From the NCBI GenBank assembly GCA_029261135.1, contig JAJDBX010000020.1, positions 20,781 through 84,780 of the forward strand: a stretch of 64,000 bases of DNA, in the 5' to 3' direction. A program made the translations under genes and the position numbers. Position 1 is the stretch's first letter. Each line of letters starts with the position of its first letter. Positions 46,234 through 54,555 of the stretch are shown here, piece by piece. Below the pieces are notes generated by a model. That model saw nothing but the letters and a program-made list of their open reading frames with translations. It ran no database searches and was not told where the DNA came from. This DNA comes from Nitrospirota bacterium. GTDB taxonomy: Bacteria > Nitrospirota > Nitrospiria > SBBL01 > JAADHI01.

Positions 46234-47431
46234 AGTTCTCCATTAAGATTTCAGATAGGATCGAAAACATTTGATCGATTTCTGCTGAGTGGATCGTCAA
46301 TGGAGGAATCAGACGCAGGGTTTTTTCTCCTGTGCGATTCAGCAAAAGTCCGCGTTCCATCGCGGCTTCAATCATCGGCATAGACTCAAGGGTTAAATCG
46401 ATAGCAATCATCAAACCTTTTCCCCGGATTTCGGTTATGAGTCCTGTCTTTTCTTGAAGTGCCCTTAGTCCTTCCATCAGTTTCATTCCGCATAGCTGAA
46501 CGTTTTTTAAAAAATCGGGATCTTCTGTGATCCGATCCAAAACCGTCATCCCGGCGCGGCAGACCAAAGGATTGCCTCCGAAAGTCGAAGCATGTGTGCC
46601 GGGCTGAAAGGACGCGGCAACGGCGTCGATCGCCAGGATTGCCCCGATAGGGAGCCCCCCCCCGAGCCCTTTGGCGAGTGACATGATATCGGGGATCACC
46701 CCTGTTTCCTGATAGGCAAAAAGATGCCCTGTTCGTCCGATACCGGTTTGCACTTCGTCAAAAATGAGGAGGAGATTATTTCGGTCACAAATTTTTCGGA
46801 CGGTGGCAAGGTAGCCAGGCGAGGGAATCCGAACCCCGCCTTCCCCTTGAATGGGCTCAAGCAGTACTGCAGCGGTTTGCGGGCCAATTGCATTTTCGAG
46901 GGCATCGGTATCATTAAAAGGAAGGTGTTTAAATCCTGGGAGCATGGGTTCAAATCCACTCTGATACTTGCTTTGGCCTGTTGCTGAAAGCGCAGCCATG
47001 GTGCGCCCATGAAACGAGTTCTCGGCACAGATGATTTCAAATCGATCGCCGCTGATGTGTTCTTTCGCATATAAGCGTGCGAGTTTAATCGCGGCTTCTA
47101 CCGCCTCTGCCCCACTGTTACAAAAGAACACCTTGTCTGCGAAAGAATGTTGCACCAGGCGTTTTGCCAGTTCAATTTGAGGCAGGTTGTAATAAAGGTT
47201 TGAGACATGAAGCAGGGTCTCAGCCTGTTCTTGAAGCGCGTCAACCAAGATCGAATCACAATGCCCCAAGGCATTAACAGCGACCCCGCTGACAAAATCG
47301 AGGTAGGTTTTGCCGTCGACATCCGTAACATCGGCACCTTTTCCTCGTTTCAGGATCAAAGGAAAACGGGCATAAGTCGGCATGAGAACCTTTTCCCCTT
47401 CCGTGATCCAGTTTTTTGTTTGTCCATCCAT
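46217..47431 (-). CDS. argD: Acetylornithine aminotransferase
   Basis: PLP-dependent class III aminotransferase, converting N-acetylglutamate semialdehyde to N-acetylornithine; many family members also serve in lysine synthesis, but DapL covers that here. The 404 residues carry FFCNSGAEAVEAAIKLAR, FHGRTMAALSATGQ, FDEVQTGIGRTGHLFAYQ and the PLP Lys in SLAKGLGGGLPIGA. It is the first gene of the argD-F-G-H run, and possibly of the longer block down to panC, as no gap on this strand exceeds about 165 bases. Confidence 0.95.
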   Translation of the reverse strand: MDGQTKNWITEGEKVLMPTYARFPLILKRGKGADVTDVDGKTYLDFVSGVAVNALGHCDSILVDALQEQAETLLHVSNLYYNLPQIELAKRLVQHSFADKVFFCNSGAEAVEAAIKLARLYAKEHISGDRFEIICAENSFHGRTMAALSATGQSKYQSGFEPMLPGFKHLPFNDTDALENAIGPQTAAVLLEPIQGEGGVRIPSPGYLATVRKICDRNNLLLIFDEVQTGIGRTGHLFAYQETGVIPDIMSLAKGLGGGLPIGAILAIDAVAASFQPGTHASTFGGNPLVCRAGMTVLDRITEDPDFLKNVQLCGMKLMEGLRALQEKTGLITEIRGKGLMIAIDLTLESMPMIEAAMERGLLLNRTGEKTLRLIPPLTIHSAEIDQMFSILSEILMENCDAKT

Positions 47432-47607
47432 CAGTAAACCGAAATAATTAAAAATGCGTTATATATCATAGTGCCCTCTTTTGTGGCAATAGAGCTTCTT
47501 TTCTCAAACCCCGCGATCGCCGACCTTGGGTCTTTGACTCAATATGCTGTGTTTTAAAATACCTTGGGGACTGGTGCGATAAATATAAAGTGGTATGCTT
47601 TAAAGAG

Positions 47608-47636
47608 TTGTTAGTCTCATTTTATGTTAATAAAAT
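47608..47636 (+). promoter_or_regulatory. Predicted promoter of the PilZ gene
   Basis: TTGTTA (47608-47613), 17 bases, TAAAAT (47631-47636) in the 234-base divergent gap between argD and the PilZ gene, 29 bases before its start. The -10 is a 5 of 6 match. For argD, on the other strand, TTGCCA (47484-47489) with TATATA (47460-47465, spacer 18) is a weaker candidate. Confidence 0.45.
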
Positions 47637-47665
47637 TGGTAAGGTATTAATGGAGGCAGTTACTT

Positions 47666-48043
47666 ATGGAAAACCGACGAAAATCGATGCGAATTCCTGT
47701 GGCGACAATGGCTCATGTTACACCACATGGACTGCAAAGAAGTACAGAAGCCATGGTTCGAGATCTTTCTACTAATGGTATGGGGTGTTATGTGGATCAT
47801 GTTTGTCAAAAGGGAGACATGATGTTAACAAAGATTAAACTAGACCTGCCGGGACCAGATACAGGTGTACTTCAAGCATCGCTCATGGGTCAAATTACTT
47901 GGGTAAAACCCATGAACGAAGAAAAAAAATATGCGATTGGTGTCGAATTTCGCGATATGGAAAACCAGCATCCAAAGCTATACACATACATAAAGAGTCT
48001 GGAAGAACAATCACTCACCGTCGAGTTTTCCCATGGAGACTAA
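47666..48043 (+). CDS. PilZ-domain protein (probable cyclic-di-GMP receptor)
   Basis: Single-domain PilZ protein of 125 residues. The N-terminal basic motif RRKSMRIPV fits RxxxR, and DLSTNGMGCYV fits (D/N)xSxxG, the two cyclic-di-GMP-contacting motifs; the barrel continues through QITWVKPMNEEKKYAIGVEFRDM. Such proteins switch motility, pili or polysaccharide export in response to the second messenger; the target here is unknown. ATG 47666 has GGAGG 10 bases upstream. It is a lone plus-strand gene. Confidence 0.88.
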   Translation: MENRRKSMRIPVATMAHVTPHGLQRSTEAMVRDLSTNGMGCYVDHVCQKGDMMLTKIKLDLPGPDTGVLQASLMGQITWVKPMNEEKKYAIGVEFRDMENQHPKLYTYIKSLEEQSLTVEFSHGD

Positions 48044-48058
48044 AGGCAGTCCGGGCTT

Positions 48059-48116
48059 AAACTGCAGAGGCAGTTTGTAATATAGATCGACTGGGCAGAA
48101 AGCGCGCTTTCTGCCC
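48059..48116. terminator. Two hairpins between converging genes
   Basis: AAACTGC-AGAG-GCAGTTT (48059-48076) and a 24-base perfect palindrome (48093-48116, halves GGGCAGAAAGCG and CGCTTTCTGCCC) lie in the 105-base gap between the PilZ gene and the convergent gene at 48149. The longer one is strong enough to stop transcripts from either side, though the T-runs are weak. Confidence 0.6.
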
Positions 48117-48148
48117 CTATCTTCCTAATTTATGAGGTGTTTTTGAAC

Positions 48149-49159
48149 TTACTGACGGAGCACCTTGAGGGATTTGACCTCCCCCTTTTTATAGGAGACT
48201 GAAAAGCTCCCAGAGTTCAATTGCTTTCTACATTGGATTTGCTTGTCTGCAACACCCACCAAGGTACATTCCTGCTCGTTCCCGCGTGGCCCCCTGAAAG
48301 AAATCTCAGATCCAATGTAACTTTTTGCTTGTGAAAATGAGATTCTTTTAAAAGGCGCAGCTATGCGCTTTGCCTTACCAAAGCTCTCGCGGGTATTTAA
48401 GTGAACTGGGTTTTTAAGAGAGATCGGATCTTTTAGAGATGCCGTTTCGGCATCGGACTCTTTTTCCACAATGACCTGATTTGAATTTTTAGAATTACCG
48501 GTAGCCTGAACGACCGCGTTTTTCTGTCCGGAATCCGCAGTCGCAATCTCAGGTTCCTGGGAGGGAATTGTAGGATTGGCGACTACCGGTAATTCTTGTT
48601 TTTCTACATCAAGAAGCATCTTTTCGAAGTTTTGCCGCTGTTCTTTATTCAGATCGGTTCGGTTTAACATTTCTTTTATTTCTTGTCTAAATGTGGCGCG
48701 TTCTCCCTCTGAAAAAACGGTTCTTTTAAATTGATTGGCTTTTCTTAGTACTTTCAAAAATTGTTGTTGTTTGTCGCTTGCGGGTAACTTGGCCATCATC
48801 TCGATGGTTTTTTCCATCATAAGGAGTGCCTGCGCCTCTTCTTCTGTGAGCGTTCTTTTCGGGAGATTTTCGGATGATTCCATAGGACGTTCCACCGCAG
48901 TCTCAATGGGCTTGACCGTGTTGTCATTTGAAAAAAATGAGGCTGCTAAAAATCCAATGGCCAGGAGGACAGAAGACATGGAAACCAGGAAGGGTTTTTT
49001 GGCATCATCCCAAAATTTATATATAAAATATAGTGAGACAAAAGGAATAAACCAAACCCCAAAACCCCAGGCGGTACTTTTTTTAAATGCAACAACAATC
49101 AGCCAGATAGAAGCAACTACGCTGACAAGCATGAATATCCCGCTTAATATTTCGAGCAT
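48149..49159 (-). CDS. Membrane protein with coiled linker and C-terminal beta domain, unknown
   Basis: I do not recognise this family. The 336 residues begin with three hydrophobic segments (GIFMLVSVVASIWLIVVAF; GFGVWFIPFVSLYFIYKFW; FLVSMSSVLLAIGFLAASFF). Next comes an acidic, helix-rich stretch (about 85-205: EEAQALLMMEKTIEMMAKLPASDKQQQFLKVL and on), a polar linker, and a C-terminal part SQAKSYIGSEISFRGPRGNEQECTLVGVADKQIQCRKQLNSGSFSVSYKKGEVKSLKVL that looks like a small SH3-like barrel with two Cys. It is 29 bases after the next gene upstream. Confidence 0.6.
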   Translation of the reverse strand: MLEILSGIFMLVSVVASIWLIVVAFKKSTAWGFGVWFIPFVSLYFIYKFWDDAKKPFLVSMSSVLLAIGFLAASFFSNDNTVKPIETAVERPMESSENLPKRTLTEEEAQALLMMEKTIEMMAKLPASDKQQQFLKVLRKANQFKRTVFSEGERATFRQEIKEMLNRTDLNKEQRQNFEKMLLDVEKQELPVVANPTIPSQEPEIATADSGQKNAVVQATGNSKNSNQVIVEKESDAETASLKDPISLKNPVHLNTRESFGKAKRIAAPFKRISFSQAKSYIGSEISFRGPRGNEQECTLVGVADKQIQCRKQLNSGSFSVSYKKGEVKSLKVLRQ

Positions 49160-49188
49160 CTTCTTCCCCCTGAGGTTGTTTAGATCGC

Positions 49189-50175
49189 TTATTCTTCGTG
49201 ATCGGTCTCGTCATTGTGCTCACTGATTTCTTCTTCATGTGAGACTTCTTCAGCTTCGGGGACCGCTTCGATTTCTAGGGATGCCTCTGATCGAATCGCA
49301 TCGGCTTCTTGAAAAAGAAATGGATTGATTTGTATCCCTTGTTCCAATTTATCGAAAAGCTCTTCTAGGAATTCACTGAAGGGGTTCACGATTTTTTCAA
49401 GAGAAACCTGTGTATCCAATATGGCTTCTATTATTTTTTCCACAAAGGATTGTGCCCCCTCAGAGAGCCCGGGTTGCGCGAGTGCCGGCGTGTCAGGTTC
49501 TGCTTCCGATGTTTTTATTAAATCGTCGATTGGATCTGTTTCGATTGGCCCCGGAACAGGAGGTGTTTCCGCTTCAGTGATGTTAGGAGGTGCCGTGGGA
49601 AGTGGGTTATCTTCTACTGGAGTGCTTGGCACCTGGAGCGGTGAGGTCTGCGCGGCGGACTCTGGGAGCGCAGGGGCCGTTTTTGTGACCGTCTGTTGGA
49701 CGGAAAGACTCAGGCTATATTGGAGATTCGCATCAAAACCTGCGATTGAATCTAAACCTGTAATTTTTTCTGTGTAATCGAGGGCATCTTCGGTGTTCCC
49801 TGAGAAGAAATCCTCACTCAGTTTTTCAATGGTTTTAAATGCTTTTAGAATGTCTTTCAGTTCCTGCTCGTTTAAATCTCCTTCGATACTCAATTCCATG
49901 GCAAATTGTTCAGTGATGGAAAAGGCTTCGATATGGCTTTGTGTGGCGACGCCGTCAATCAGACCTTGGCTAGAATAGGTGGCATAACTTGCCTCAAGGC
50001 TTGAAAAAGAAGAAAGGGTCACCTTATCTCCCTCAGCAGTAAAAAGGGTGATATCTGAACTTTGTTCTACCTGAAGCGAAGCACTCGACGATTGTGTTTT
50101 ATTGAGCGTGCCCTCGTTAGAGGCAAAGGGATTAAATAGTGATAAATCAGGAAGCTGATTAGAGATTGATTCCAT
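49189..50175 (-). CDS. Acidic, low-complexity protein of unknown function
   Basis: The ATG at 50175 is chosen: GGAG lies 8 bases upstream, while an earlier ATG at 50193 has no clear site. The product (328 residues) starts MESISNQLPDLSLFNPFA. It has a structured-looking segment (about 50-165: SSLEASYATYSSQGLIDGVATQSHIEAFSITEQFAMELSIEGDLNEQELKDILKAFKTIEKLSEDFFSG), a Pro/Thr/Glu-rich linker, a second helical part (FVEKIIEAILDTQVSLEKIVNPFSEFLEELFDKLEQG) and a strongly acidic tail rich in His (SHEEEISEHNDETDHEE). No signal peptide. Family not recognised; flagellar-rod or surface-associated proteins sometimes look like this, but that is a guess. Confidence 0.55.
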   Translation of the reverse strand: MESISNQLPDLSLFNPFASNEGTLNKTQSSSASLQVEQSSDITLFTAEGDKVTLSSFSSLEASYATYSSQGLIDGVATQSHIEAFSITEQFAMELSIEGDLNEQELKDILKAFKTIEKLSEDFFSGNTEDALDYTEKITGLDSIAGFDANLQYSLSLSVQQTVTKTAPALPESAAQTSPLQVPSTPVEDNPLPTAPPNITEAETPPVPGPIETDPIDDLIKTSEAEPDTPALAQPGLSEGAQSFVEKIIEAILDTQVSLEKIVNPFSEFLEELFDKLEQGIQINPFLFQEADAIRSEASLEIEAVPEAEEVSHEEEISEHNDETDHEE

Positions 50176-50316
50176 TAAAGATACTCCATACAAAAAGAAA
50201 TCCCGGAAGGATTTGTTTGATTAAGTATTTGGCTATGGGAAGGTTATCGGACGGATAAGCCAAAAACTTGAGACGTAAAAACGGAGAAGGAAATAATCAT
50301 GGAAAATATTGAAAGC

Positions 50317-51354
50317 TTACTGATATTTTGAAAAAGAATGTCCTTGCGCTTTCTGCAATAGATAAAGAAAAAAGGGGACGCCAATAAGAGAGGTGATGGT
50401 CCCCAAGCGAAGTTCTTCCGGTGCGACCAGTGTTCGGGCCAGGAGATCCGAACCGAGTAATAAAATGCCTCCTGACAGAAAGCTTGCGGGTAGCAGTGCA
50501 AGATGGTTGGGGCCAATGAGAAGCCGAACAATGTGTGGGATGATGAGGCCCACAAAAGGCACTGTACCGGAAAATGCGACGGCGGTTCCTATAATTAAAG
50601 CGGAAAGGATGAGCAACAAGCGCTGAACGACCTTGACCTGCATCCCCAGTGCCTGTGCGCCCTCTTCCCCCTCTAATAAGAGCAGGTTCAAATCCCTTGA
50701 AAAAAAGAGGAGTGCAATGCTGCTGATTAAAATGGGCCAAAGGGCGACTTTAAGTTGATCCCAGCCCTGGCCATCCAAGCCCCCCATTATCCAAAAGAAG
50801 ATCTCTCGGAGTGCGTCACTGGAATCAATGCGTGTGAGAATCAGCGAAAGGATGGCACCCATGAAAATACCTACGGCAATGCCAGATAAAAGCAGCGTCG
50901 TGACGGGGGTTCTGCCTTGGCGGGTGCCGATGGTATAAACGAGGACCAGGGTAAGCAAAGCGCCGACAAATGCGGCGGCGGGCAAGGCAAGCCTGTGGCT
51001 TGCGGCAAAGCCGGAAGTGAGTGCAAGCACCGCAGCCAAAGCTCCGCCACTGGAAACACCAATTACCCCGGGGTCGGCCATGGGGTTTCGGAAAAGGGCC
51101 TGAAGGGTTGCGCCGGCAATGGCCAATCCCCCTCCGATGAATACAGCGAGTAATACACGTGGAAGGCGAATGGTCAAAATAATGATCTCCTGTGCCTTTT
51201 CCCAGCCACGGAACTCAATAAAAGGAAGTTGGTTCAAAATAATTTTTGTGGAGACCAAAAGCGGAACATTGACAGCACCGACCCCCGTTGCAAATAAAAT
51301 GCTACCCATCAATAGAACAAAGAGAAGGGGGACTGATTTTAGCCTTGTGCTCAT
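50317..51354 (-). CDS. btuC: Corrinoid (vitamin B12) ABC transporter permease, BtuC/FecCD family
   Basis: Inner-membrane permease of the BtuC/FecCD family, here 345 residues with about ten membrane segments. Motifs: TIRLPRVLLAVFIGGGLAIAGATLQALFRNPMADPGVIGVSSGGALAAV near the start, IFFWIMGGLDGQGW, and GTVPFVGLIIPHIVRLLIGPNH (coupling region for the ATPase). Substrate is inferred from its neighbours: it overlaps btuF by 4 bases and follows cobQ. Iron-siderophore permeases look the same. The partner ATPase (BtuD) is not found downstream. Confidence 0.85.
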   Translation of the reverse strand: MSTRLKSVPLLFVLLMGSILFATGVGAVNVPLLVSTKIILNQLPFIEFRGWEKAQEIIILTIRLPRVLLAVFIGGGLAIAGATLQALFRNPMADPGVIGVSSGGALAAVLALTSGFAASHRLALPAAAFVGALLTLVLVYTIGTRQGRTPVTTLLLSGIAVGIFMGAILSLILTRIDSSDALREIFFWIMGGLDGQGWDQLKVALWPILISSIALLFFSRDLNLLLLEGEEGAQALGMQVKVVQRLLLILSALIIGTAVAFSGTVPFVGLIIPHIVRLLIGPNHLALLPASFLSGGILLLGSDLLARTLVAPEELRLGTITSLIGVPFFLYLLQKAQGHSFSKYQ

Positions 51355-52238
51355 GGGTTTGAACTGTTTATGGGAAAGCGTTTTGGGTGAAGCAGGCGCG
51401 CCATAAACTCGACGCCATCCACGATAAAGTGAGAGACAGAGGTCAGGTATTTCCCCGGTACCGAATAGACTTTTCCTGTTTTTACGGCAGAAACGGTTTG
51501 CAGCGCCGGATGTGCGAGTAGTTTTTTATTGTTTGTGTTGCTGTCTTCAGGTTGCCAGGCATTCAGAATTAAAATATCCGGATTCCATTCAAGCACAGCC
51601 TCAAGTGAAATCTTGGGAGATTTCACGATGCCTGCTTCTGCTGCCAGGTTTCGTCCCCCGGCCAAGGTGACGATTTCGTCAAAGGTGGTTTCTTTGCCGG
51701 AAGTCCAGCCCTCCAAACTATAGGAGAGGAGACCTGGCCGATTTTCTATTTCTGAGATTCGATCTGAAACCGATTTTAATCGTGCCTTCATCTCTATGAT
51801 GAGGGCTTCTGCTTGTTTGGGTTCCCCAAGGCGACGGCCAATGGTTCGGATATTCTTTTCGATGCCTTCAATTGAGGAAAAGATAGTTAAGGTGAGTACG
51901 GGTAGTCCGAGATCGTTTAATTGTTGGACAAGATCGTGCGTCGTATAACTGGCTGCCAATATCAGATCGGGCTGAAGGGCGACGATCACTTCAACCGAAG
52001 GGTGTTTTATTTGGGTCGGAATGACTGAGGCCAGATCGCTGACGTTCGAGATGCCCGGATCACTGGCGTACTGGGTGATCGCAACAATCCGTAAGGGATC
52101 AACAAGCGAAAGCAGAATTTCATCTGTGCCCAGTGTCAGTGAAACAATCCGTTGGGGTTTAGGTGATGTGGGTTCCGCTGAGAGGGCTGTCGCACTAAAA
52201 GAGAAAATAACAAATAGGAAGGCTGTGATGTATTTCAT
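51351..52238 (-). CDS. btuF: Periplasmic corrinoid-binding protein BtuF-like
   Basis: Periplasmic solute-binding protein for BtuC. The 295 residues start with a signal peptide (MKYITAFLFVIFSFSATALSA). The mature part shows the class III binding-protein layout: PQRIVSLTLGTDEILLSLVDPLRIVAITQYASDP, PDLILAASYTTHDLVQQL, and the C-terminal lobe with ILILNAWQPED. Genes of this layout beside cobQ are usually for B12 or cobinamide. It overlaps cobQ (ends 52235) by 4 bases. Confidence 0.85.
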   Translation of the reverse strand: MKYITAFLFVIFSFSATALSAEPTSPKPQRIVSLTLGTDEILLSLVDPLRIVAITQYASDPGISNVSDLASVIPTQIKHPSVEVIVALQPDLILAASYTTHDLVQQLNDLGLPVLTLTIFSSIEGIEKNIRTIGRRLGEPKQAEALIIEMKARLKSVSDRISEIENRPGLLSYSLEGWTSGKETTFDEIVTLAGGRNLAAEAGIVKSPKISLEAVLEWNPDILILNAWQPEDSNTNNKKLLAHPALQTVSAVKTGKVYSVPGKYLTSVSHFIVDGVEFMARLLHPKRFPINSSNP

Positions 52239-53806
52239 CGGCTTTGAGCCATGAAAGTTTCAATCGAAGATAAATCGAGATAGGCAGAAACGAAAGCGGC
52301 CCAATCTTCAATTTGTTGATCTTCAAATTGTTTGAATTTGAGCAAAGGGGAGGCGATGGACGAAAGACTTTTTCGTTTTCTTAATAAGTTCAGAAAACGG
52401 CGACGAAAGACATCGTTCTCAAAAAGGCCGTGTAATGATGTCCCCAAGATCAGACCACTTAGATCAACACAGCCTGTCTCGTGGGGGATCAAAGTGTCCT
52501 GTGTTTTAAAGATAGGCCTGTGATGGGCGGAAATCAAACGGGTCATTCCACAATGGATTTCATAGCCGGTGATTTCTTCGTTTTCCTCAGGAAATAATGG
52601 AGATTGGGCGATTGTTTTGCATTGGACTTGTCGGGTGTTTTTGCCACCTTGAAACTCTGTCACAACATCCAGCAAGCCGAGTCCTTCGAGATCGCCCTGA
52701 TCGGATTCGATGTGACTTGGATCAATCAGCATCTTCCCCATCATTTGATAACCGCCGCAGATGCCCAAAATCGGGATGCCATTTTTGGCCAGGGTTTGAA
52801 TGTGACGGGCCAGGCCGGAGGCATGGAGTTGTTGCAGGTCTTTCACGGTATTTTTTGAGCCAGGAAGGATGATGGCGTCGGGATGACCCAGCTGTGCAGG
52901 TGTTCTCACAAAACGGATCATAAGCCCGGGTTCAATGATCAAAGGATCGAAGTCTGTAAAATTAGAGAGATAGCGATGTTCGATAATTGCGATGTCGATT
53001 TCGGGGTCTCCGTTAAAGACCGTTTGTTGACGCAGGGCGTCTTCTTCCATCAAAGAGAGGTTGGGGCGATAAGGAATTACGCCAAGTGTGGGTCGCCCGG
53101 TCTTGTTTTGAAGGAATTCAATCGCGGGATCAAAAAGTCGTTGATCCCCTCGAAACTTGTTGAAGATAAATCCCTTGATATGTGCCTGTTCTGATTCGCT
53201 CAAGAGTGCCAATGTGCCGACCAAAGCCGCAAGGCTTCCGCCCCGGTCGATATCGGTCACCAGCAGCACCGGTGCGCCGCAGTGCTGGGCGACTTCCATA
53301 TTCACGAGATCGAATGTTCTTAAGTTCACCTCTGCGGGGCTTCCGGCGCCTTCGATGATGATGAGTTCATAATCTTGGGAAAGCGCCGCCAAGCTAAGTT
53401 GAATCGCCTCCCACTTTAAGGTGCGCAATGCCTTGTTGTTGTGAAATTGATCAAAGGCGGAGACGTCGGCATACGGCCTGCCATTTAAAATCAACTGCGC
53501 TTCTTTTTCTGCCTTGGGTTTGAGGAGGATGGGATTCATCTCGACTGAAAGTTCAGCCCGGGCCGCCTTTGCTTGAAGCGCTGTCGAACGGCCGACTTCA
53601 CAGCCATCCGCCGTGACAAATGAATTGAGTGCCATGTTCTGCGCTTTGAAGGGCGCAACACGAAGACCCTTGTTGGCAAATATCCGGCAGAGCGCGGCGG
53701 TGATCACTGTCTTCCCGACGTGTGAGCCCGTGCCTTGAATCATAAGATATAAGGTTTTTTTCGTTTTTGTCACTGTCGGCTTATTTTCTAATCCTGCGTT
53801 CCCCAC
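52235..53806 (-). CDS. cobQ: Adenosylcobyric acid synthase (glutamine-hydrolysing)
   Basis: Amidates four side chains of adenosylcobyrinate diamide. The 523 residues have the N-terminal ATPase domain (GTGSHVGKTVITAALCRIFANKGLRVAPFKAQNMALNSFVTADGCEVGRS) and the C-terminal class I glutamine amidotransferase domain with the nucleophile Cys in GICGGYQMMG and the late SLHGLFEND. It starts just upstream of a G/C-tract repeat copy, which separates it from the pduO-type gene. Adenosylation before this step explains the need for the adenosyltransferases. Confidence 0.96.
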   Translation of the reverse strand: MGNAGLENKPTVTKTKKTLYLMIQGTGSHVGKTVITAALCRIFANKGLRVAPFKAQNMALNSFVTADGCEVGRSTALQAKAARAELSVEMNPILLKPKAEKEAQLILNGRPYADVSAFDQFHNNKALRTLKWEAIQLSLAALSQDYELIIIEGAGSPAEVNLRTFDLVNMEVAQHCGAPVLLVTDIDRGGSLAALVGTLALLSESEQAHIKGFIFNKFRGDQRLFDPAIEFLQNKTGRPTLGVIPYRPNLSLMEEDALRQQTVFNGDPEIDIAIIEHRYLSNFTDFDPLIIEPGLMIRFVRTPAQLGHPDAIILPGSKNTVKDLQQLHASGLARHIQTLAKNGIPILGICGGYQMMGKMLIDPSHIESDQGDLEGLGLLDVVTEFQGGKNTRQVQCKTIAQSPLFPEENEEITGYEIHCGMTRLISAHHRPIFKTQDTLIPHETGCVDLSGLILGTSLHGLFENDVFRRRFLNLLRKRKSLSSIASPLLKFKQFEDQQIEDWAAFVSAYLDLSSIETFMAQSR

Positions 53807-53908
53807 TTAGAAAAAGGGGGGCTAGGGGGGATTTGCCTTTAAAAAGATTGATCATATCGTTAATCATTTGTGCCAAAGTGATAAATCCCCCTTTGTCAAA
53901 GGGGAAAG
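53801..53908. repeat. G/C-tract inverted repeat element, copy A (inside-out)
   Basis: Left arm 53801-53834 (starts CCCCACTTAG, ends GGGGGGATTT) and right arm 53883-53904 (AAATCCCCCTTTG, then TCAAAGGGG), separated by about 48 A/T-rich bases. The arms are the same modules as in copies B and C but facing the other way, with the ATTT/AAAT ends inside. The right arm alone folds as CCCCTTTG-T-CAAAGGGG. It fills the cobQ-pduO gap. Confidence 0.75.
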
Positions 53909-53945
53909 TTAAAAACATGTGTCTATCTAATTTTTAAAAACTTGG

Positions 53946-54530
53946 TCATTCTTTATGCCGTCGCCAAAGGGTTTCGTTTTTCTTTTGGGCCTGGGCGATC
54001 CAGCGGGAAAGGACAAAGAAAACATCGCTCAGCCGATTGATGTAACGTAAGACTTCTTCCGGGACGACTTCCTCTTTGTTGAGCCGCACACAAAGCCGCT
54101 CTGTTCTTCGGCAGACTGTGCGACTTTGGTGTAGAAAGGCCGCAACCTTGCCACCGCCAGGCAGGATGAATTCCTTCAGTGGTTCTAATGTTTCTTGGCA
54201 ACGATCCATCAAGGCTTCCAAGGTGTCGATCTCATTGCCTAAAATTTGTTTCATTGCCGGAGATTCTTTGCCCGGCGGGGTCGCCAAAATGCTGCCAATG
54301 TCAAAAAGTCGGTCTTGAATCCGGTGAAGTATTTCATCCAGTTCGGCCTCTTCTGCAAGGCTTTCGCTTTGGTCTTGATTGAAAGCCCGTGCGAGACCGA
54401 CGATGGAGTTTAGTTCATCCACCGTGCCATAGGTTTCGATACGGAGATGGTCTTTGGCGATTTTTTGGCCTCCGACTAAGCGGGTGGTGCCTTTGTCTCC
54501 GGTGCGTGTGTAGACTTTTGTGATGCGCAT
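53946..54530 (-). CDS. pduO: Cob(I)alamin adenosyltransferase, PduO type
   Basis: Adds the 5'-deoxyadenosyl group to cob(I)alamin. The 194 residues carry the ATP-binding TRTGDKGTTRLVGG, the RTVCRRTERLC motif with key Arg residues, and RLSDVFFVLSRWIAQ. This fold is unrelated to CobO, which also occurs in the locus (62365-62886). It lies between a repeat copy and the TOPRIM gene, 25 bases from the latter. Confidence 0.94.
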   Translation of the reverse strand: MRITKVYTRTGDKGTTRLVGGQKIAKDHLRIETYGTVDELNSIVGLARAFNQDQSESLAEEAELDEILHRIQDRLFDIGSILATPPGKESPAMKQILGNEIDTLEALMDRCQETLEPLKEFILPGGGKVAAFLHQSRTVCRRTERLCVRLNKEEVVPEEVLRYINRLSDVFFVLSRWIAQAQKKNETLWRRHKE

Positions 54531-54555
54531 GGTTTTGTCCTCGTTTAGTTAAGTA

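Noticed and set aside
50680..50700. A tRNA-like GGTTCAAATCC string
   Set aside because: Inside btuC, with no acceptor stem or anticodon arm around it. No tRNA, rRNA, tmRNA or CRISPR array was seen in the window.
50244..50740. Open frames overlapping btuC on the same strand in other frames
   Set aside because: They are shadows of the btuC coding sequence, with no independent start signals.
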